Assembly: GCA_001802125.1 (NCBI GenBank)
Contig: MGZK01000149.1
Location: 1 to 64,000, forward strand
Direction of reading: 5' to 3'
DNA: 64,000 bases
Origin: Geobacteraceae bacterium GWC2_55_20
Lineage (GTDB): Bacteria > Desulfobacterota > Desulfuromonadia > Geobacterales > Pseudopelobacteraceae
Below the pieces are notes generated by a model. It searched no databases and had not been told where the DNA came from. It saw only the letters and a list, made by a program, of their open reading frames with translations. A program made the position numbers and the translations under genes. Positions 50,557 through 60,443 of this stretch are shown one piece after another (the first letter of the stretch is position 1; the number at the start of each line of letters is the position of its first letter).

Positions 50557-51659
50557 GCCAGGCACTCCTTCAGAGCAGTTGCCGTTTCAGCAATCTGTTG
50601 GTCAGTCATTGTCAGCCCGCTGGGAATATAGAGTCCCTGACGGGCCAGATGCTCAGCCACAGGATAGCGTTCTCCACCAAAGAGCCCCATGCGTTGAAAG
50701 ACCGGTTGTTCGTGCATGCCCAAAAAGAACTGCCGTGTTTCTATGCCCAGTTTCCTCAGCCTTTCAGATAATTGCAGCGCTGTAAGGCCGGCTTCGTAAC
50801 TCAATACGATTCCGTAGACCCAGTAGACATTTTGTGCCCATAATGCCTCTGCCGGCAGTTGAATACCGGGAACATCCTTTAAACACTCGCTGTAGACGTT
50901 GGCAATTGCCCGTTTGCGAGCCACAATCTGCTCCATCCGCTCGATCTGGCCAACCCCCAGGGCCGCCTGGAGATTGGTCAGACGGAAATTGTAACCCAGC
51001 TCATCGTGAAGAAAGCGCTGTTTTTTCTGGAAGCAGAGATTGCGCAGGCTACGGGCTCGTTCGGCCATCTCAGTAGTCCGCACTAGAACCATGCCCCCCT
51101 CGCCGGTCGTAACCAGTTTGTTGGCGTAGAAGCTGAACGTACTGATATCACCCAAGCCGCCGCAACGTCTCCCCTTGTATTCTGCGCCATGCACTTCTGC
51201 GGCATCCTCAATGACGGTCAGGTTGTGGCGCCGGGCGATGTCGAGAATCGCGTCCATGTCGGCCGGATGCCCATAGATATGCACAACCAGTATCGCCCGC
51301 GTCCTGGAAGAGATCTTGGCTTCGATCTGATTTACGTCCATCTGCCAGGTGCGTGGCTCCGAGTCAACCAGCACGGGAATACCACCGGCACGCACCACCG
51401 ACTGAGCCGGCGAAATAATGGTAAAGGTCGGCATGATAACTTCATCGCCAGGCTGAAGATCCAACAAACCGACCGCCACATCCAGGGCAGTGGAACCGTT
51501 GCTGACGGCGATACCATGCGGCATCCCGCAGTAGGCGGCCCAGCGCTCCTCGAAAAGATCGAGAAACTTCCCGGCCGAAGATATCCAGCCGGATTTCAAG
51601 GCCTCGTTGACCAGCTCTATGTCACGTTCTGTCACAAGAGGTTCGGCGACCGGTATCAT
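50553..51659 (-). CDS. DegT/DnrJ/EryC1-family sugar aminotransferase
   Basis: The protein has 368 residues. The PLP lysine is K181 in Y-A-N-K-L-V-T-T-G-E-G-G, with E-D-A-A-E-V-H-G at 151-158. The N-terminus I-P-V-A-E-P-L and S-G-W-I-S-S-A-G-K is very close to GDP-perosamine synthases. It transfers an amino group to a 4- or 3-keto sugar nucleotide. The product, probably an amino-deoxy sugar, would be used by the neighbouring glycosyltransferases. No GDP-mannose dehydratase is present in the window, so the pathway is incomplete here. Confidence 0.9.
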   Translation of the reverse strand: MIPVAEPLVTERDIELVNEALKSGWISSAGKFLDLFEERWAAYCGMPHGIAVSNGSTALDVAVGLLDLQPGDEVIMPTFTIISPAQSVVRAGGIPVLVDSEPRTWQMDVNQIEAKISSRTRAILVVHIYGHPADMDAILDIARRHNLTVIEDAAEVHGAEYKGRRCGGLGDISTFSFYANKLVTTGEGGMVLVRTTEMAERARSLRNLCFQKKQRFLHDELGYNFRLTNLQAALGVGQIERMEQIVARKRAIANVYSECLKDVPGIQLPAEALWAQNVYWVYGIVLSYEAGLTALQLSERLRKLGIETRQFFLGMHEQPVFQRMGLFGGERYPVAEHLARQGLYIPSGLTMTDQQIAETATALKECLA

Positions 51660-52075
51660 CAGAAGCGTTCCTTTTCCACCAGACCGGTATACGGCCCCTG
51701 CTTGATCTCAAGAAAAATTGTGTCATCGAGACATTTAAAACAATGACCACCGGCTACCAACTGGATCATATCACCCTCCTCCAGCACCCAGGTTCCGAGC
51801 GGGCTCTTGTCCATGGCATAAAGCTCAACCTCCGCCCTGCCCTTCCTGATCAGTAGGGTCTCCGGGGTGCCGACCAGATGCCTCTGCAACGGCAAGTGGG
51901 AATGGCGGCACACCTCACCCCCCTCGGGATAGACGACAAAACCCAGTTGCTGATAATAGCTGTCGGGAGAAATAAAGGTAGTTTCAGACGGCATGAAGTC
52001 GCGTCGGATGATAGTGGCGATATGCTGATCGTTCCAAGTTATGTGATCGACTGCCGGTTGTTTATTTTGAGTCAT
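51659..52075 (-). CDS. Cupin-fold protein, sugar-metabolism associated
   Basis: The protein has 138 residues. A single cupin domain with G-G-E-V-C-R-H-S-H (metal-ligand type histidines) and G-D-M-I-Q-L-V-A-G-G-H. It resembles small cupins encoded next to sugar aminotransferases in glycan clusters, where they isomerise keto-sugars or bind sugars. The ATG at 52075 has GGGG upstream; the stop shares one base with the aminotransferase ATG (TGATG). Confidence 0.75.
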   Translation of the reverse strand: MTQNKQPAVDHITWNDQHIATIIRRDFMPSETTFISPDSYYQQLGFVVYPEGGEVCRHSHLPLQRHLVGTPETLLIRKGRAEVELYAMDKSPLGTWVLEEGDMIQLVAGGHCFKCLDDTIFLEIKQGPYTGLVEKERF

Positions 52076-52091
52076 GCGTTGCACCCCATCT

Positions 52092-55000
52092 TCAATTTCT
52101 AGATTGATTGCGCCTGGCGGAGATCAGGGCATCTATATCACTACGATAGCGGTCAATAAAATATTCGTTGCCCATGACATGATCACACGAAAAACAGTGG
52201 CTATTAGGAGCTTCCTTTTTTGTATTGCAGATATTTTTAGCCTGACACCTGAATTCAATCGATTGTGGTTCAGACCATATGTCTAAAATGCTTCGATCGT
52301 TAATATTTCCATACACATAAGCAGAGCGGCAACATGGAACAACACGTCCATCTGCTAAAACCACCATGAAATTATCGACAGTACTGCACGGATTCTTCAT
52401 GTAATAATCACGGGTGGGCTCATCAGTTTCGTTGGATACACTGAGACCATAAAGAACATAAGGTAATATATTCAAGTTGTGGCTTATGTTTGCTTCAGAC
52501 AATATGGCTATAATATCAGATAGTTCCCCCAACAACTGACCGATTTGACCGGTTGACACTCTGTTTTCAGGATTACCTTTGTGAGTCCATTCCGGATAAA
52601 AACTTATTGAACTATCAGGTGGCAAAATTTCTGCGGATAATTCAGCCATCTTATTTATGCTACTAATATTGTGTGCACCAACGACAAAACTCAGGCTAAT
52701 AAAACCGCTGAACTCTGACTTGCTAAAGTGACGTAACATTTCAATAATCGGAGTAAAGTAGTCTTTATGGATGTTGCAAAAAGATTGATGACTAGCTTGA
52801 TTATAGGCATTCAAAGAAATGTTTAGAGTAACCTTCATCTCCCTCAACGCTTTAAGCATATCAATCGTAAGGCCACTACCATTTGTTGTTATATTTGAGA
52901 ACAAACCATTTTTATAAGCAAATTTGACCATGCCCATAAATTGTGGATGGAGTGTAGGCTCACCTTTCCCACAAAAAGAGATAGCCACTGGCACTGGATT
53001 GTTTTTAATATCAGCAATTAGATGTTCATAAACGTTGATATCCATTATTTGTGGCTTGGAGTTTCTATACAAAGAAGCTTCAAGGTTGTTATCATCAGCC
53101 GCTACATTTGGACCATGGATCCAACAAGAAGTGCATTTGAAATTGCACGCATCCGAGATGCTGATTTGGATTGATTTTGGTAGTATTTGATTCGCGTCAG
53201 CATAGTCACGTCGAATCTTCATTACATAGCTTTTTAGCCCCCAAAAATTAATCTTAGTTCCGAACTTCGTAAATATCGGCATTTCAAGTATTTTCAGTAT
53301 ATCTATAGCATCAGGGGCCGTTAGCTTAAGTGACTCCGGCATATGCCCCTCGTCTGGTGGGTGAAAGGATACATAATCAACAGAAAAACGATTAAATCCG
53401 AAATCTATAAAATCTGCAATTTCATGATAATTCATTCTATTTACAACCATAGAAATTCCAAATCTGAAATCCGGTCTAGTTTCTCTCAATGTTTTAAAAA
53501 AAACTAGATTTTCACAGACATTTTCCCAATCGCCTCCCTGTACAAGTTGGTCATAGATGTTTTTTGATGCTGCATTGATAGAAGCATTTAGATTGATAAT
53601 GTGTACTCTAGATAGCAATTTTTTTGTTGAATCCATCAGATACGTCAGATTACTAGTAACACCGAGATTTATTTCTTTATCTATTAATTCTAATATTAGC
53701 TCATCAATCAGCGGATTGTAAAAAGGCTCACCTCCAGCCAAATGAATTTCATTGATATTAGATTTGTTGTTGATTAACATTCGATAGGTTTTGTTATTAA
53801 AATTTTGTTGCGTATGTCTCTTGAACGGCCAACAGAACTTACATTGCACATTGCATAGTCCATGCGAAGAATCGACTATTCTACTTGGGCCTTTTTCAAT
53901 TACTGTATTACGATTTGCTATACATATATTGATATCATTCCTGAATTGAAGATCATCATCAGGAATATTTGTGAAATATTTCATATCATCAGATGCGAAA
54001 ATATTGCAACGGCTCTTATCGCACTCCGAATAATCATTCTGATAAAATTTTCTTCTGCTATCTTGAACTGCTACCGAATTAAAAAGAGTTTCAAGGTTGG
54101 TATCATTTATATTGCCAATTATTTTGCTACTATAACAACAGAATGTACAGTTACCATCGGAATTGATTTCGATTGTAGTAAATGGTTTAAAACATAGTAA
54201 GCGTGGCAAAGATTTCTGAAGATCTAAAGCATTAAGTTTAAGTGTATACAGTTGCAACAAAGCAGGCAGTCCATACTCAAGAGATTGCTTAATTATCGTT
54301 TCATAGTGTTTAGCCAATGCTTCAATACCGGCATTCTGAAACATATCAATAGCATGTTTTTCTACAATATAGACGTAGCCACGTACGTGCCGTTTCATAT
54401 CTTTTGAGATAGTTTCCCCATCATGACAATGGTACACATATAGTGGCTCTGAAACGTATCCAAACTCATGATCTTTGGCAAGCCTGATTATAGTATCCCA
54501 CTCTTGAAATGAAGGGACCAATTCGTCCAACAATTCAATTGACTCAAGTGCACTTTTTTTAACGAGTAAAGAAGGGAATGTTATACTGGGGGAACGGAGT
54601 ATATCTTGATAAATGTTGCCAGATAAAGGTGGTGTCCCAAATAGCACTGGATTTTGATCACCCCTGACAATGTAACATTCACAATGTACAACAGGTACTT
54701 TTTTGCTTAAACCTAATTCGAGCTGTTTTTCTATTTTAAATTCTAAGAATTCATCATCGGAATCAAGAAATGCGATCCATTCACCGGTTGCCTGCCTAAT
54801 ACCCTCATTGCGAGCTGCTTGAGCGCCACTATTTAAAATTCTTTTATATTTAATGTTAGGATATTTTTTTTGAAATTGCAGGACAACCGTCTCAGTATCA
54901 TCAAAGGATCCATCGTCGACAACAATAATTTCATGAATTGGATAGGTCTGGTTAAGGACACTCATAACAGCACGAGGGAGGAGGTTTGCCCGGTTATAGG

Positions 55001-56171
55001 TTGGTATGACAACAGAGACAGACTCCATTTGCGTGGCAAATTGAACAGGCGTATCTATTTTTATTGGCCTGCTGCTCTTGGCATCAACAGTGCTACAGAC
55101 ATTACCTGCAGCCAAAGTATCCAGTTCAGCAATTTCAGGGTAAAAAAACCTGCAGATGCGTGCAACTCTAGCAATCTCGCTCTTTCTAAAATCAAACGTA
55201 TTTGGAAATAATTGCTCATTTGAGAGAATTATTGGGCATTCGGTAATCAGTTGCATAACTTCATTACGCATAAGATCCCCAAAACGGGCTCGGAAACATT
55301 TTCTTACCTCCTCGTAAAGGAGCTCTTTCTCTTTTTCTACAAGCTCTGATTCAGTTATTACCTTAAGGTGTTCATACGCCATCCTAGTCCAAGGTATTAT
55401 GGACTCATAGTTTGGATTTACAAATGAAGCAATCTGACGTTTAGTACATTCTTGAGTGTCCTCATCAGGTCGATTACGTCGGCGAAAGAAAAGTGGTTCA
55501 TCTATTAGTGCAATAGAGCCAAGGAAACAGAGTTTAGCAATCATTACGTGATCAGGTCCAATTGTTGGTTGAGTATGCCAAATAGTCCTAAGGGCAGCAC
55601 TACGGTAAAGGCCATAAACCATGTTCATCCAGCCAAACTCCCAAATATTTTTACAAAATCTCTGGCAGGCATCCAAGCCACGAGTATCAATCACATCCGG
55701 CAGCAACTCTATAGTCTGGTCATTTTCATCTATGTAAATTGAGCGCGGGTAGGCAAGCACAACAGACTCATCCTGTTGGAGTAGTTCGAAAAGTCGGGAG
55801 ATGAAACTTGTGTGATACATATCATGATCAGCCGCTGGCATGATAAAATCACCAGTGCAAAGATCAATAGCTTTATAGCTGTTCCTAACCGGCCCCATAT
55901 TGGTGATATTTCGATAGTATTTTATTCGGCTGTCACGCTCGGCAAACATCCGGCAGATCTCACTTGAGCCGTCTTCTGAGGCATTGTCAGAGATCACCAA
56001 TTCAAAATCTTCATAATCCTGCGCAAGCAGTGATTCAAGAGTTTTTGAAAGAAACCGGGCAGCGTTAAATACTGTCATTGCAATAGATATGAGAGGCCTT
56101 CTAACCGTATTCACAATACGCTCCTGATTATATTTTGTTATATCTGCCTGTATATCTTCAAATTTCTTCAA
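52092..56171 (-). CDS. Four-domain protein: GT2, GT2, radical SAM, radical SAM
   Basis: The protein has 1359 residues. Two GT2 glycosyltransferase domains lie at about 27-250 (S-I-A-M-T-V-F-N, V-I-S-D-N-A-S) and 385-600 (S-V-V-I-P-T-Y-N-R, V-V-D-D-G-S, L-D-S-D-D). A cysteine-rich SPASM-like patch follows at about 665-725. The first radical SAM domain has C-N-V-Q-C-K-F-C at 773-780. The second has C-N-F-K-C-T-S-C at 1009-1016 and ends in a SPASM-like region with C-C-R-S and C-F-S-C. Substrate unknown; glycan or protein-bound sugar modification is inferred. Start is TTG, overlapping the upstream stop (TTGA); no in-frame ATG lies before the first GT2 domain. The DNA is AT-rich. Confidence 0.8.
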   Translation of the reverse strand: MKKFEDIQADITKYNQERIVNTVRRPLISIAMTVFNAARFLSKTLESLLAQDYEDFELVISDNASEDGSSEICRMFAERDSRIKYYRNITNMGPVRNSYKAIDLCTGDFIMPAADHDMYHTSFISRLFELLQQDESVVLAYPRSIYIDENDQTIELLPDVIDTRGLDACQRFCKNIWEFGWMNMVYGLYRSAALRTIWHTQPTIGPDHVMIAKLCFLGSIALIDEPLFFRRRNRPDEDTQECTKRQIASFVNPNYESIIPWTRMAYEHLKVITESELVEKEKELLYEEVRKCFRARFGDLMRNEVMQLITECPIILSNEQLFPNTFDFRKSEIARVARICRFFYPEIAELDTLAAGNVCSTVDAKSSRPIKIDTPVQFATQMESVSVVIPTYNRANLLPRAVMSVLNQTYPIHEIIVVDDGSFDDTETVVLQFQKKYPNIKYKRILNSGAQAARNEGIRQATGEWIAFLDSDDEFLEFKIEKQLELGLSKKVPVVHCECYIVRGDQNPVLFGTPPLSGNIYQDILRSPSITFPSLLVKKSALESIELLDELVPSFQEWDTIIRLAKDHEFGYVSEPLYVYHCHDGETISKDMKRHVRGYVYIVEKHAIDMFQNAGIEALAKHYETIIKQSLEYGLPALLQLYTLKLNALDLQKSLPRLLCFKPFTTIEINSDGNCTFCCYSSKIIGNINDTNLETLFNSVAVQDSRRKFYQNDYSECDKSRCNIFASDDMKYFTNIPDDDLQFRNDINICIANRNTVIEKGPSRIVDSSHGLCNVQCKFCWPFKRHTQQNFNNKTYRMLINNKSNINEIHLAGGEPFYNPLIDELILELIDKEINLGVTSNLTYLMDSTKKLLSRVHIINLNASINAASKNIYDQLVQGGDWENVCENLVFFKTLRETRPDFRFGISMVVNRMNYHEIADFIDFGFNRFSVDYVSFHPPDEGHMPESLKLTAPDAIDILKILEMPIFTKFGTKINFWGLKSYVMKIRRDYADANQILPKSIQISISDACNFKCTSCWIHGPNVAADDNNLEASLYRNSKPQIMDINVYEHLIADIKNNPVPVAISFCGKGEPTLHPQFMGMVKFAYKNGLFSNITTNGSGLTIDMLKALREMKVTLNISLNAYNQASHQSFCNIHKDYFTPIIEMLRHFSKSEFSGFISLSFVVGAHNISSINKMAELSAEILPPDSSISFYPEWTHKGNPENRVSTGQIGQLLGELSDIIAILSEANISHNLNILPYVLYGLSVSNETDEPTRDYYMKNPCSTVDNFMVVLADGRVVPCCRSAYVYGNINDRSILDIWSEPQSIEFRCQAKNICNTKKEAPNSHCFSCDHVMGNEYFIDRYRSDIDALISARRNQSRN

Positions 56172-57451
56172 AAACGCCCAAAGGCTCGCCTTAAAATTGC
56201 TGTACCAAAGTAATCCATCCCGATTTCAGCACATTTTGTACAATATTGTGCATTCAATTTCTTATCTCTAATTTGCTCTAAAGTCATTTCACTAATTTTA
56301 CCCAAGGAGTATAATGGCATTCCACGCTCAACACCACAGCACGGCAGTAATTCACAATGTTCATTAATGACTAGATAATCAAATTGATCACAACGGTAAT
56401 TTGCTGGCCGTTTAACATTCTTGTAGAAATACGTTATCAATTCACTGCTGCACTTTTTTAGAGCATCTCGACTCATCGTATCATCAAAATAACTTCTCAA
56501 CAGGTTATATCCATTCAACGAAGCATGAACAAAAGATATGCCTATCCCTAGTTCACTGGCAAATTTGGCAGCTGCTTCACATTCAAGTATGTTAAATTGA
56601 TACACATGATACGCAATTATAAAACTTCCTCTGTAACCAGATTTTCTCCAAAGCTCAACCATATTAGTAATATTTTGTTTTATTTGTTCAAAATCAAAAC
56701 CGTGAATTCTATTGTATGAATCACAGCTAAATCCTGGCATTGAAAAAGTCACTTGATTCAAATTAGTAAGTACACTTGGTGCCAACTCTTTTAGCACAGA
56801 ACAATTTGTACTGAAACCATAACGAATCCCATTTTCAGTCAATATTGACAAGAGCTTTTCAAAGTGAGGGTGCAAACAAGGTTCTCCCCAATTATAAAGT
56901 TGAACAACCGATTCTCGCCTACTGATTATAGAATTAGTTATTAAATGATTAATTGTAAATTTGAACTCATCTACATCAACAAATTTACGGGCACTTATAT
57001 CCTCTATGTTTCTTCCAATAATGCAATTTATTCCTGTAACACAGTAAGGGCACTTTGCATTACAAACACCTGATACTTCAAAATATACATTTTTGTATGC
57101 ATTAGCATCCTGCTCTCTGCAAAATGAAAGCGCCAGAATCTGATTAAGCTCCTGATCAGTTCTGAAATGGGAATCCAGTATTTGCCAAATACGTGCAAGT
57201 TCCGCTAATGCATCTGAGGTTTCGTGGAGCCATATGGAGTGATCAATCGCTAACAGCGCTTCTTTCGGTCGATTTGTCAGTCGTAAGGCAATGGCACGCA
57301 CATACCAAGCAATATATTGATCGCTGAACCGTTCTAACAGCAGGCAAGATGCCCGTTCAGCATTGTTGAAATCATTTTCATCAAGCATCTCATTAAACAA
57401 ATTAACTAAATCAAGTAGCGTGGTAGTTGAGGAATTTCCTCGATCCTCCAT
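56168..57451 (-). CDS. Radical SAM protein with N-terminal TPR-like region
   Basis: The protein has 427 residues. The first 110 residues are TPR-like helices. The radical SAM motif C-N-A-K-C-P-Y-C lies at 130-137, followed by a second cysteine patch near the C-terminus (C-E-L-L-P-C-C-G and C-T-K-C) suited to an auxiliary SPASM-type cluster. GGGAG lies five bases before the ATG. It overlaps the four-domain gene by four bases and was probably co-evolved with it. Substrate unknown. Confidence 0.82.
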   Translation of the reverse strand: MEDRGNSSTTTLLDLVNLFNEMLDENDFNNAERASCLLLERFSDQYIAWYVRAIALRLTNRPKEALLAIDHSIWLHETSDALAELARIWQILDSHFRTDQELNQILALSFCREQDANAYKNVYFEVSGVCNAKCPYCVTGINCIIGRNIEDISARKFVDVDEFKFTINHLITNSIISRRESVVQLYNWGEPCLHPHFEKLLSILTENGIRYGFSTNCSVLKELAPSVLTNLNQVTFSMPGFSCDSYNRIHGFDFEQIKQNITNMVELWRKSGYRGSFIIAYHVYQFNILECEAAAKFASELGIGISFVHASLNGYNLLRSYFDDTMSRDALKKCSSELITYFYKNVKRPANYRCDQFDYLVINEHCELLPCCGVERGMPLYSLGKISEMTLEQIRDKKLNAQYCTKCAEIGMDYFGTAILRRAFGRF

Positions 57452-57615
57452 ATGCTCTCCCTAACCCTATTTGTTAAACAACGGGCATCCTTTCAGCATA
57501 ATCTCTTCACGAAGCAAAAGTATTGTAAATCATCACAAGCCTGACTTTTGCACGTGCCTTACCACGCAGAAAATTCACAAAAACCAAAATTGACATCTGG
57601 ACCCTGCCTCTTCCG

Positions 57616-58521
57616 TCAATGGCCAGTCGCATCTACATACACTTTATCAAAACTAGACAATATGACTTGACAGTTCTTACACTCATCAATTTCGGTTAAC
57701 CTGCCTTGTCTCATCATCTCTCTGTACTCCTGAAACCCCTTCCCGTTATAAATATCTCTCGGGTCGCTATCAAACACATTCCCCATTACTTTCATGTTAC
57801 CACAGCACAAAATCACATCTCCGTTCAGGAACAGCAGCATTCGTTTAAGAAGATCTGGACAGACCTCTTTCTTTTCACGCGACCATTTGTCCAATCTATT
57901 AAATCTGTTAACCCTGTCCTCCTCCACCATTTGCCCCCAGACATCATACGCGGCGACCTGGTCTCCAAATTCAGGCCGCAACTGTTTTTGCCAGAATTCC
58001 CGGTATTCATCCCACTCAGCAAGATTAGATTCCTGCCTGATCATCCTCACTATTATCTTGGTCTTGCCGGTATTGTTTCTCTTTTCTATAAAATCCAACA
58101 CATTTCTCATCACTTGGTTGTAATCAACCATCCTGATTTGCTCGTGTGTATCCTTCTTAATTCCGTCAAGAGAAAAGATGATTGTATCTAAATCTGCAGC
58201 AAGCAATCCTTCCGTCAAGCCAGCATTTAAATGCGTGGCATTTGTCGCAAACCCCACACCTTTGAAACCCTTTTCCTTAGCTACTCTCACTTTATCAACT
58301 ATACCAGGATCTAATAACGTCTCACCCAACCCCTGTAGGCTCAGGTATTTTTGGCTATCTAAATAAGGCACAAACTTATCCAGTATCATCGAGAAATCAT
58401 CCAACGTCAATATACCTTTTCTAGGTGATTCTTTGTAATTACACATAATACAATTGGCCGAACACGCCCCGGCTATAACCTCAATCTGCAAGTATTCGGG
58501 CATTATTTCCGTACTCAACAT
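57616..58521 (-). CDS. Radical SAM/SPASM protein
   Basis: The protein has 301 residues. C-S-A-N-C-I-M-C at 20-27 binds the catalytic 4Fe-4S cluster. G-L-G-E-T and the S-L-D-G-I-K strand are typical of SPASM-family enzymes. The C-terminal C-P-D-L-L, C-C-G-N and C-K-N-C give an auxiliary cluster. No TPR is seen. AGAGGA precedes the ATG. 165 bases of intergenic DNA without features lie before the next gene at 57451. Confidence 0.85.
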   Translation of the reverse strand: MLSTEIMPEYLQIEVIAGACSANCIMCNYKESPRKGILTLDDFSMILDKFVPYLDSQKYLSLQGLGETLLDPGIVDKVRVAKEKGFKGVGFATNATHLNAGLTEGLLAADLDTIIFSLDGIKKDTHEQIRMVDYNQVMRNVLDFIEKRNNTGKTKIIVRMIRQESNLAEWDEYREFWQKQLRPEFGDQVAAYDVWGQMVEEDRVNRFNRLDKWSREKKEVCPDLLKRMLLFLNGDVILCCGNMKVMGNVFDSDPRDIYNGKGFQEYREMMRQGRLTEIDECKNCQVILSSFDKVYVDATGH

Positions 58522-58542
58522 GGCACGATTCCTCTCTTCCAG

Positions 58543-59541
58543 CTACTTGGTTAAAAAACGGTTAAAAATTTCATCCGCATTTCCATCTAAACTGTCTTGT
58601 GGCAACACAACTACATCAGGCAATTTACACTTATTACAGACTGGATATTTTTGTTGAGTATTACGTTCTTTTCTTAACATCATTTTCAGGAACTCAAACG
58701 TTTCGTTACTATGCCAAATATCTTTTAAAGTCGTATTATTTATATTTCCAAATTGCGTAGGATCGTAATAAGAGCAGCACGGAAGGACATCTCCTTCAGC
58801 TGTAATATTCAACATAAAAAAAGGCTGAGGGCAGACAAGAACCGGTGGATGCACTTGACCATACTTAGAAATAGAATAATTGGTATCAGATCTCACATTT
58901 TCATCATCAAATATTGGCCTGATATTTTCAACAAACATCCTATCCGATATGTCCAAGAATGTAGAATAAAACAGCGATTCTTCTTCTTTGCTCAAAGAGA
59001 TATCCGCCACTTTCACGTACACTGCACAATGGCCCTTATTCTGGTTGAGATATCTGATTTTATCAACTAAATCACTAAAGTCCTGTTGAACACCGCAAAC
59101 TTCTTTGTATCTCATTGGAGTTACGCCTTGCAGGGATATCCTTATGGAATCAACACCTGACTCAATCAACGACAAGGTAAAGTCCCGATTGAGCAGTGAG
59201 CCATTGGTTATGACTGAAACCTTTCCCGTAAGATTCAACTGTTTAATGTGCGTTATCATTTTAGGTAAGTCCTTGTTTATCGTCGGCTCACCCCATCCGG
59301 CAAAATTTATCTGCTTTACTTTATCTTCAAATTGCCCAATCTGCTCACATAGTTTTTCAAAAGTGCTCCACTTCATTAGACTATTATTGTTCATATCTGG
59401 AGAAGAATGAATACAGTAATTGCATTTAAAATTACATATTGATGACGGTGTAATTTGGATTGAATAGGGGGTTCGCAAAGGGACAACATTTGCCAATATC
59501 TGTCTATCCTGATCGTAATTTGGTTTGATTTCCGAGGTCAT
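58543..59541 (-). CDS. Radical SAM/SPASM protein
   Basis: The protein has 332 residues. C-N-F-K-C-N-Y-C near 36-43 is the catalytic cluster motif; G-W-G-E-P-T and S-L-Q-G-V-T follow. The C-terminal C-P-Q-P, C-C-S-Y-Y-D-P and C-N-K-C form a SPASM auxiliary site with F-G-N-I-N-N-T-T-L-K-D-I-W as in sugar-cluster homologues. The ATG at 59541 has AAAGGTGG upstream and is chosen over the start at 59571. 21 bases from the neighbouring radical SAM gene. Confidence 0.86.
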   Translation of the reverse strand: MTSEIKPNYDQDRQILANVVPLRTPYSIQITPSSICNFKCNYCIHSSPDMNNNSLMKWSTFEKLCEQIGQFEDKVKQINFAGWGEPTINKDLPKMITHIKQLNLTGKVSVITNGSLLNRDFTLSLIESGVDSIRISLQGVTPMRYKEVCGVQQDFSDLVDKIRYLNQNKGHCAVYVKVADISLSKEEESLFYSTFLDISDRMFVENIRPIFDDENVRSDTNYSISKYGQVHPPVLVCPQPFFMLNITAEGDVLPCCSYYDPTQFGNINNTTLKDIWHSNETFEFLKMMLRKERNTQQKYPVCNKCKLPDVVVLPQDSLDGNADEIFNRFLTK

Positions 59542-59587
59542 GTCGCCACCTTTCATTCTAAAACTCAACAAACTGTAAATCTAACGG

Positions 59588-60400
59588 CTAACGTCTCCTC
59601 AAAAATCCATCTGGAGCACCGGTTATTACAATCTTGTTTTCGATTTGATGGTCAATTTCAAAATTGAGAGTAGTCCCATCTGCGCCGGTCCTGATTCCAG
59701 ACGCCAAACTGCGTAGATACTCCCATACTGCCGTTTTCGGGTTATTCCCCTTACCCCACGGCCTGTCTTTGCTAAAATCAGCCGGCATATCCTCAATACC
59801 AGTATCCCAAACAATGCAGTAACTCCCCCTCGAAGTCAGCGGCGCATACGCCTCTAGTTCTGCCAAGACATGATCATGGGTGTGATTTGAATCTAGGCAG
59901 ACAAGAATCCTGCTATATTCTTTTGCAATCAAGTTAACTCTATCAACGATATCCGAAGCAATAGATGAGCCTTGAATCATTTTGATAAGATGGCGCATGG
60001 GATGAGCTTCAATTGCTGAACGGTTATGGTTCCTGATATCTATGTCTACAGCTAAAACGAGACGTTTTGTTTGAAGCGGATCTATATGTTGACAACTTTC
60101 AACTGCATCACAATAATCAAGCAAGGCCAACATAGAAGCGCTCATCATTAACGAGCCACCATGAGCTATCCCCGTCTCAATAATGAGGTCTGGCTTAACC
60201 TGCCAAATAATTTCCTGAAGAGCGTAAATGTCTTGGGGTATTTGAATATACGGCCGCCCTAGCCAGGAAAAGTTTAATGGGTATTCGTAGCGAACGCCTT
60301 CTCTCAACCAAATATTGGATAATCCTTGAAAATCCTTATCATTTGCCATTTGAGCAATATTATTGCTGATCCGTTTAGCATGTTCATCACACACCGTCAT
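59588..60400 (-). CDS. CmcI-like methyltransferase
   Basis: The protein has 270 residues. I-E-T-G-I-A-H-G-G-S near 75-84 and the following D-I-D-I-R pattern match the CmcI/rhamnosyl O-methyltransferase family, which methylate sugar or small-molecule hydroxyls with SAM and bind magnesium through conserved acidic residues (D-S-N-H-T-H). It may methylate sugar residues made by its neighbours. AGGAG lies before the ATG. Confidence 0.85.
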   Translation of the reverse strand: MTVCDEHAKRISNNIAQMANDKDFQGLSNIWLREGVRYEYPLNFSWLGRPYIQIPQDIYALQEIIWQVKPDLIIETGIAHGGSLMMSASMLALLDYCDAVESCQHIDPLQTKRLVLAVDIDIRNHNRSAIEAHPMRHLIKMIQGSSIASDIVDRVNLIAKEYSRILVCLDSNHTHDHVLAELEAYAPLTSRGSYCIVWDTGIEDMPADFSKDRPWGKGNNPKTAVWEYLRSLASGIRTGADGTTLNFEIDHQIENKIVITGAPDGFLRRR

Positions 60401-60443
60401 AAAATCTCCTAGCCCGCTAGCATAAAAACATTTTTCAAGCAGA

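Noticed and set aside
57452-57615. Possible short peptide gene between radical SAM genes (a RiPP precursor)
   Set aside because: No open frame with a start codon and ribosome-binding site, and no cysteine-rich or repeat-containing peptide could be read in this 164-base gap.
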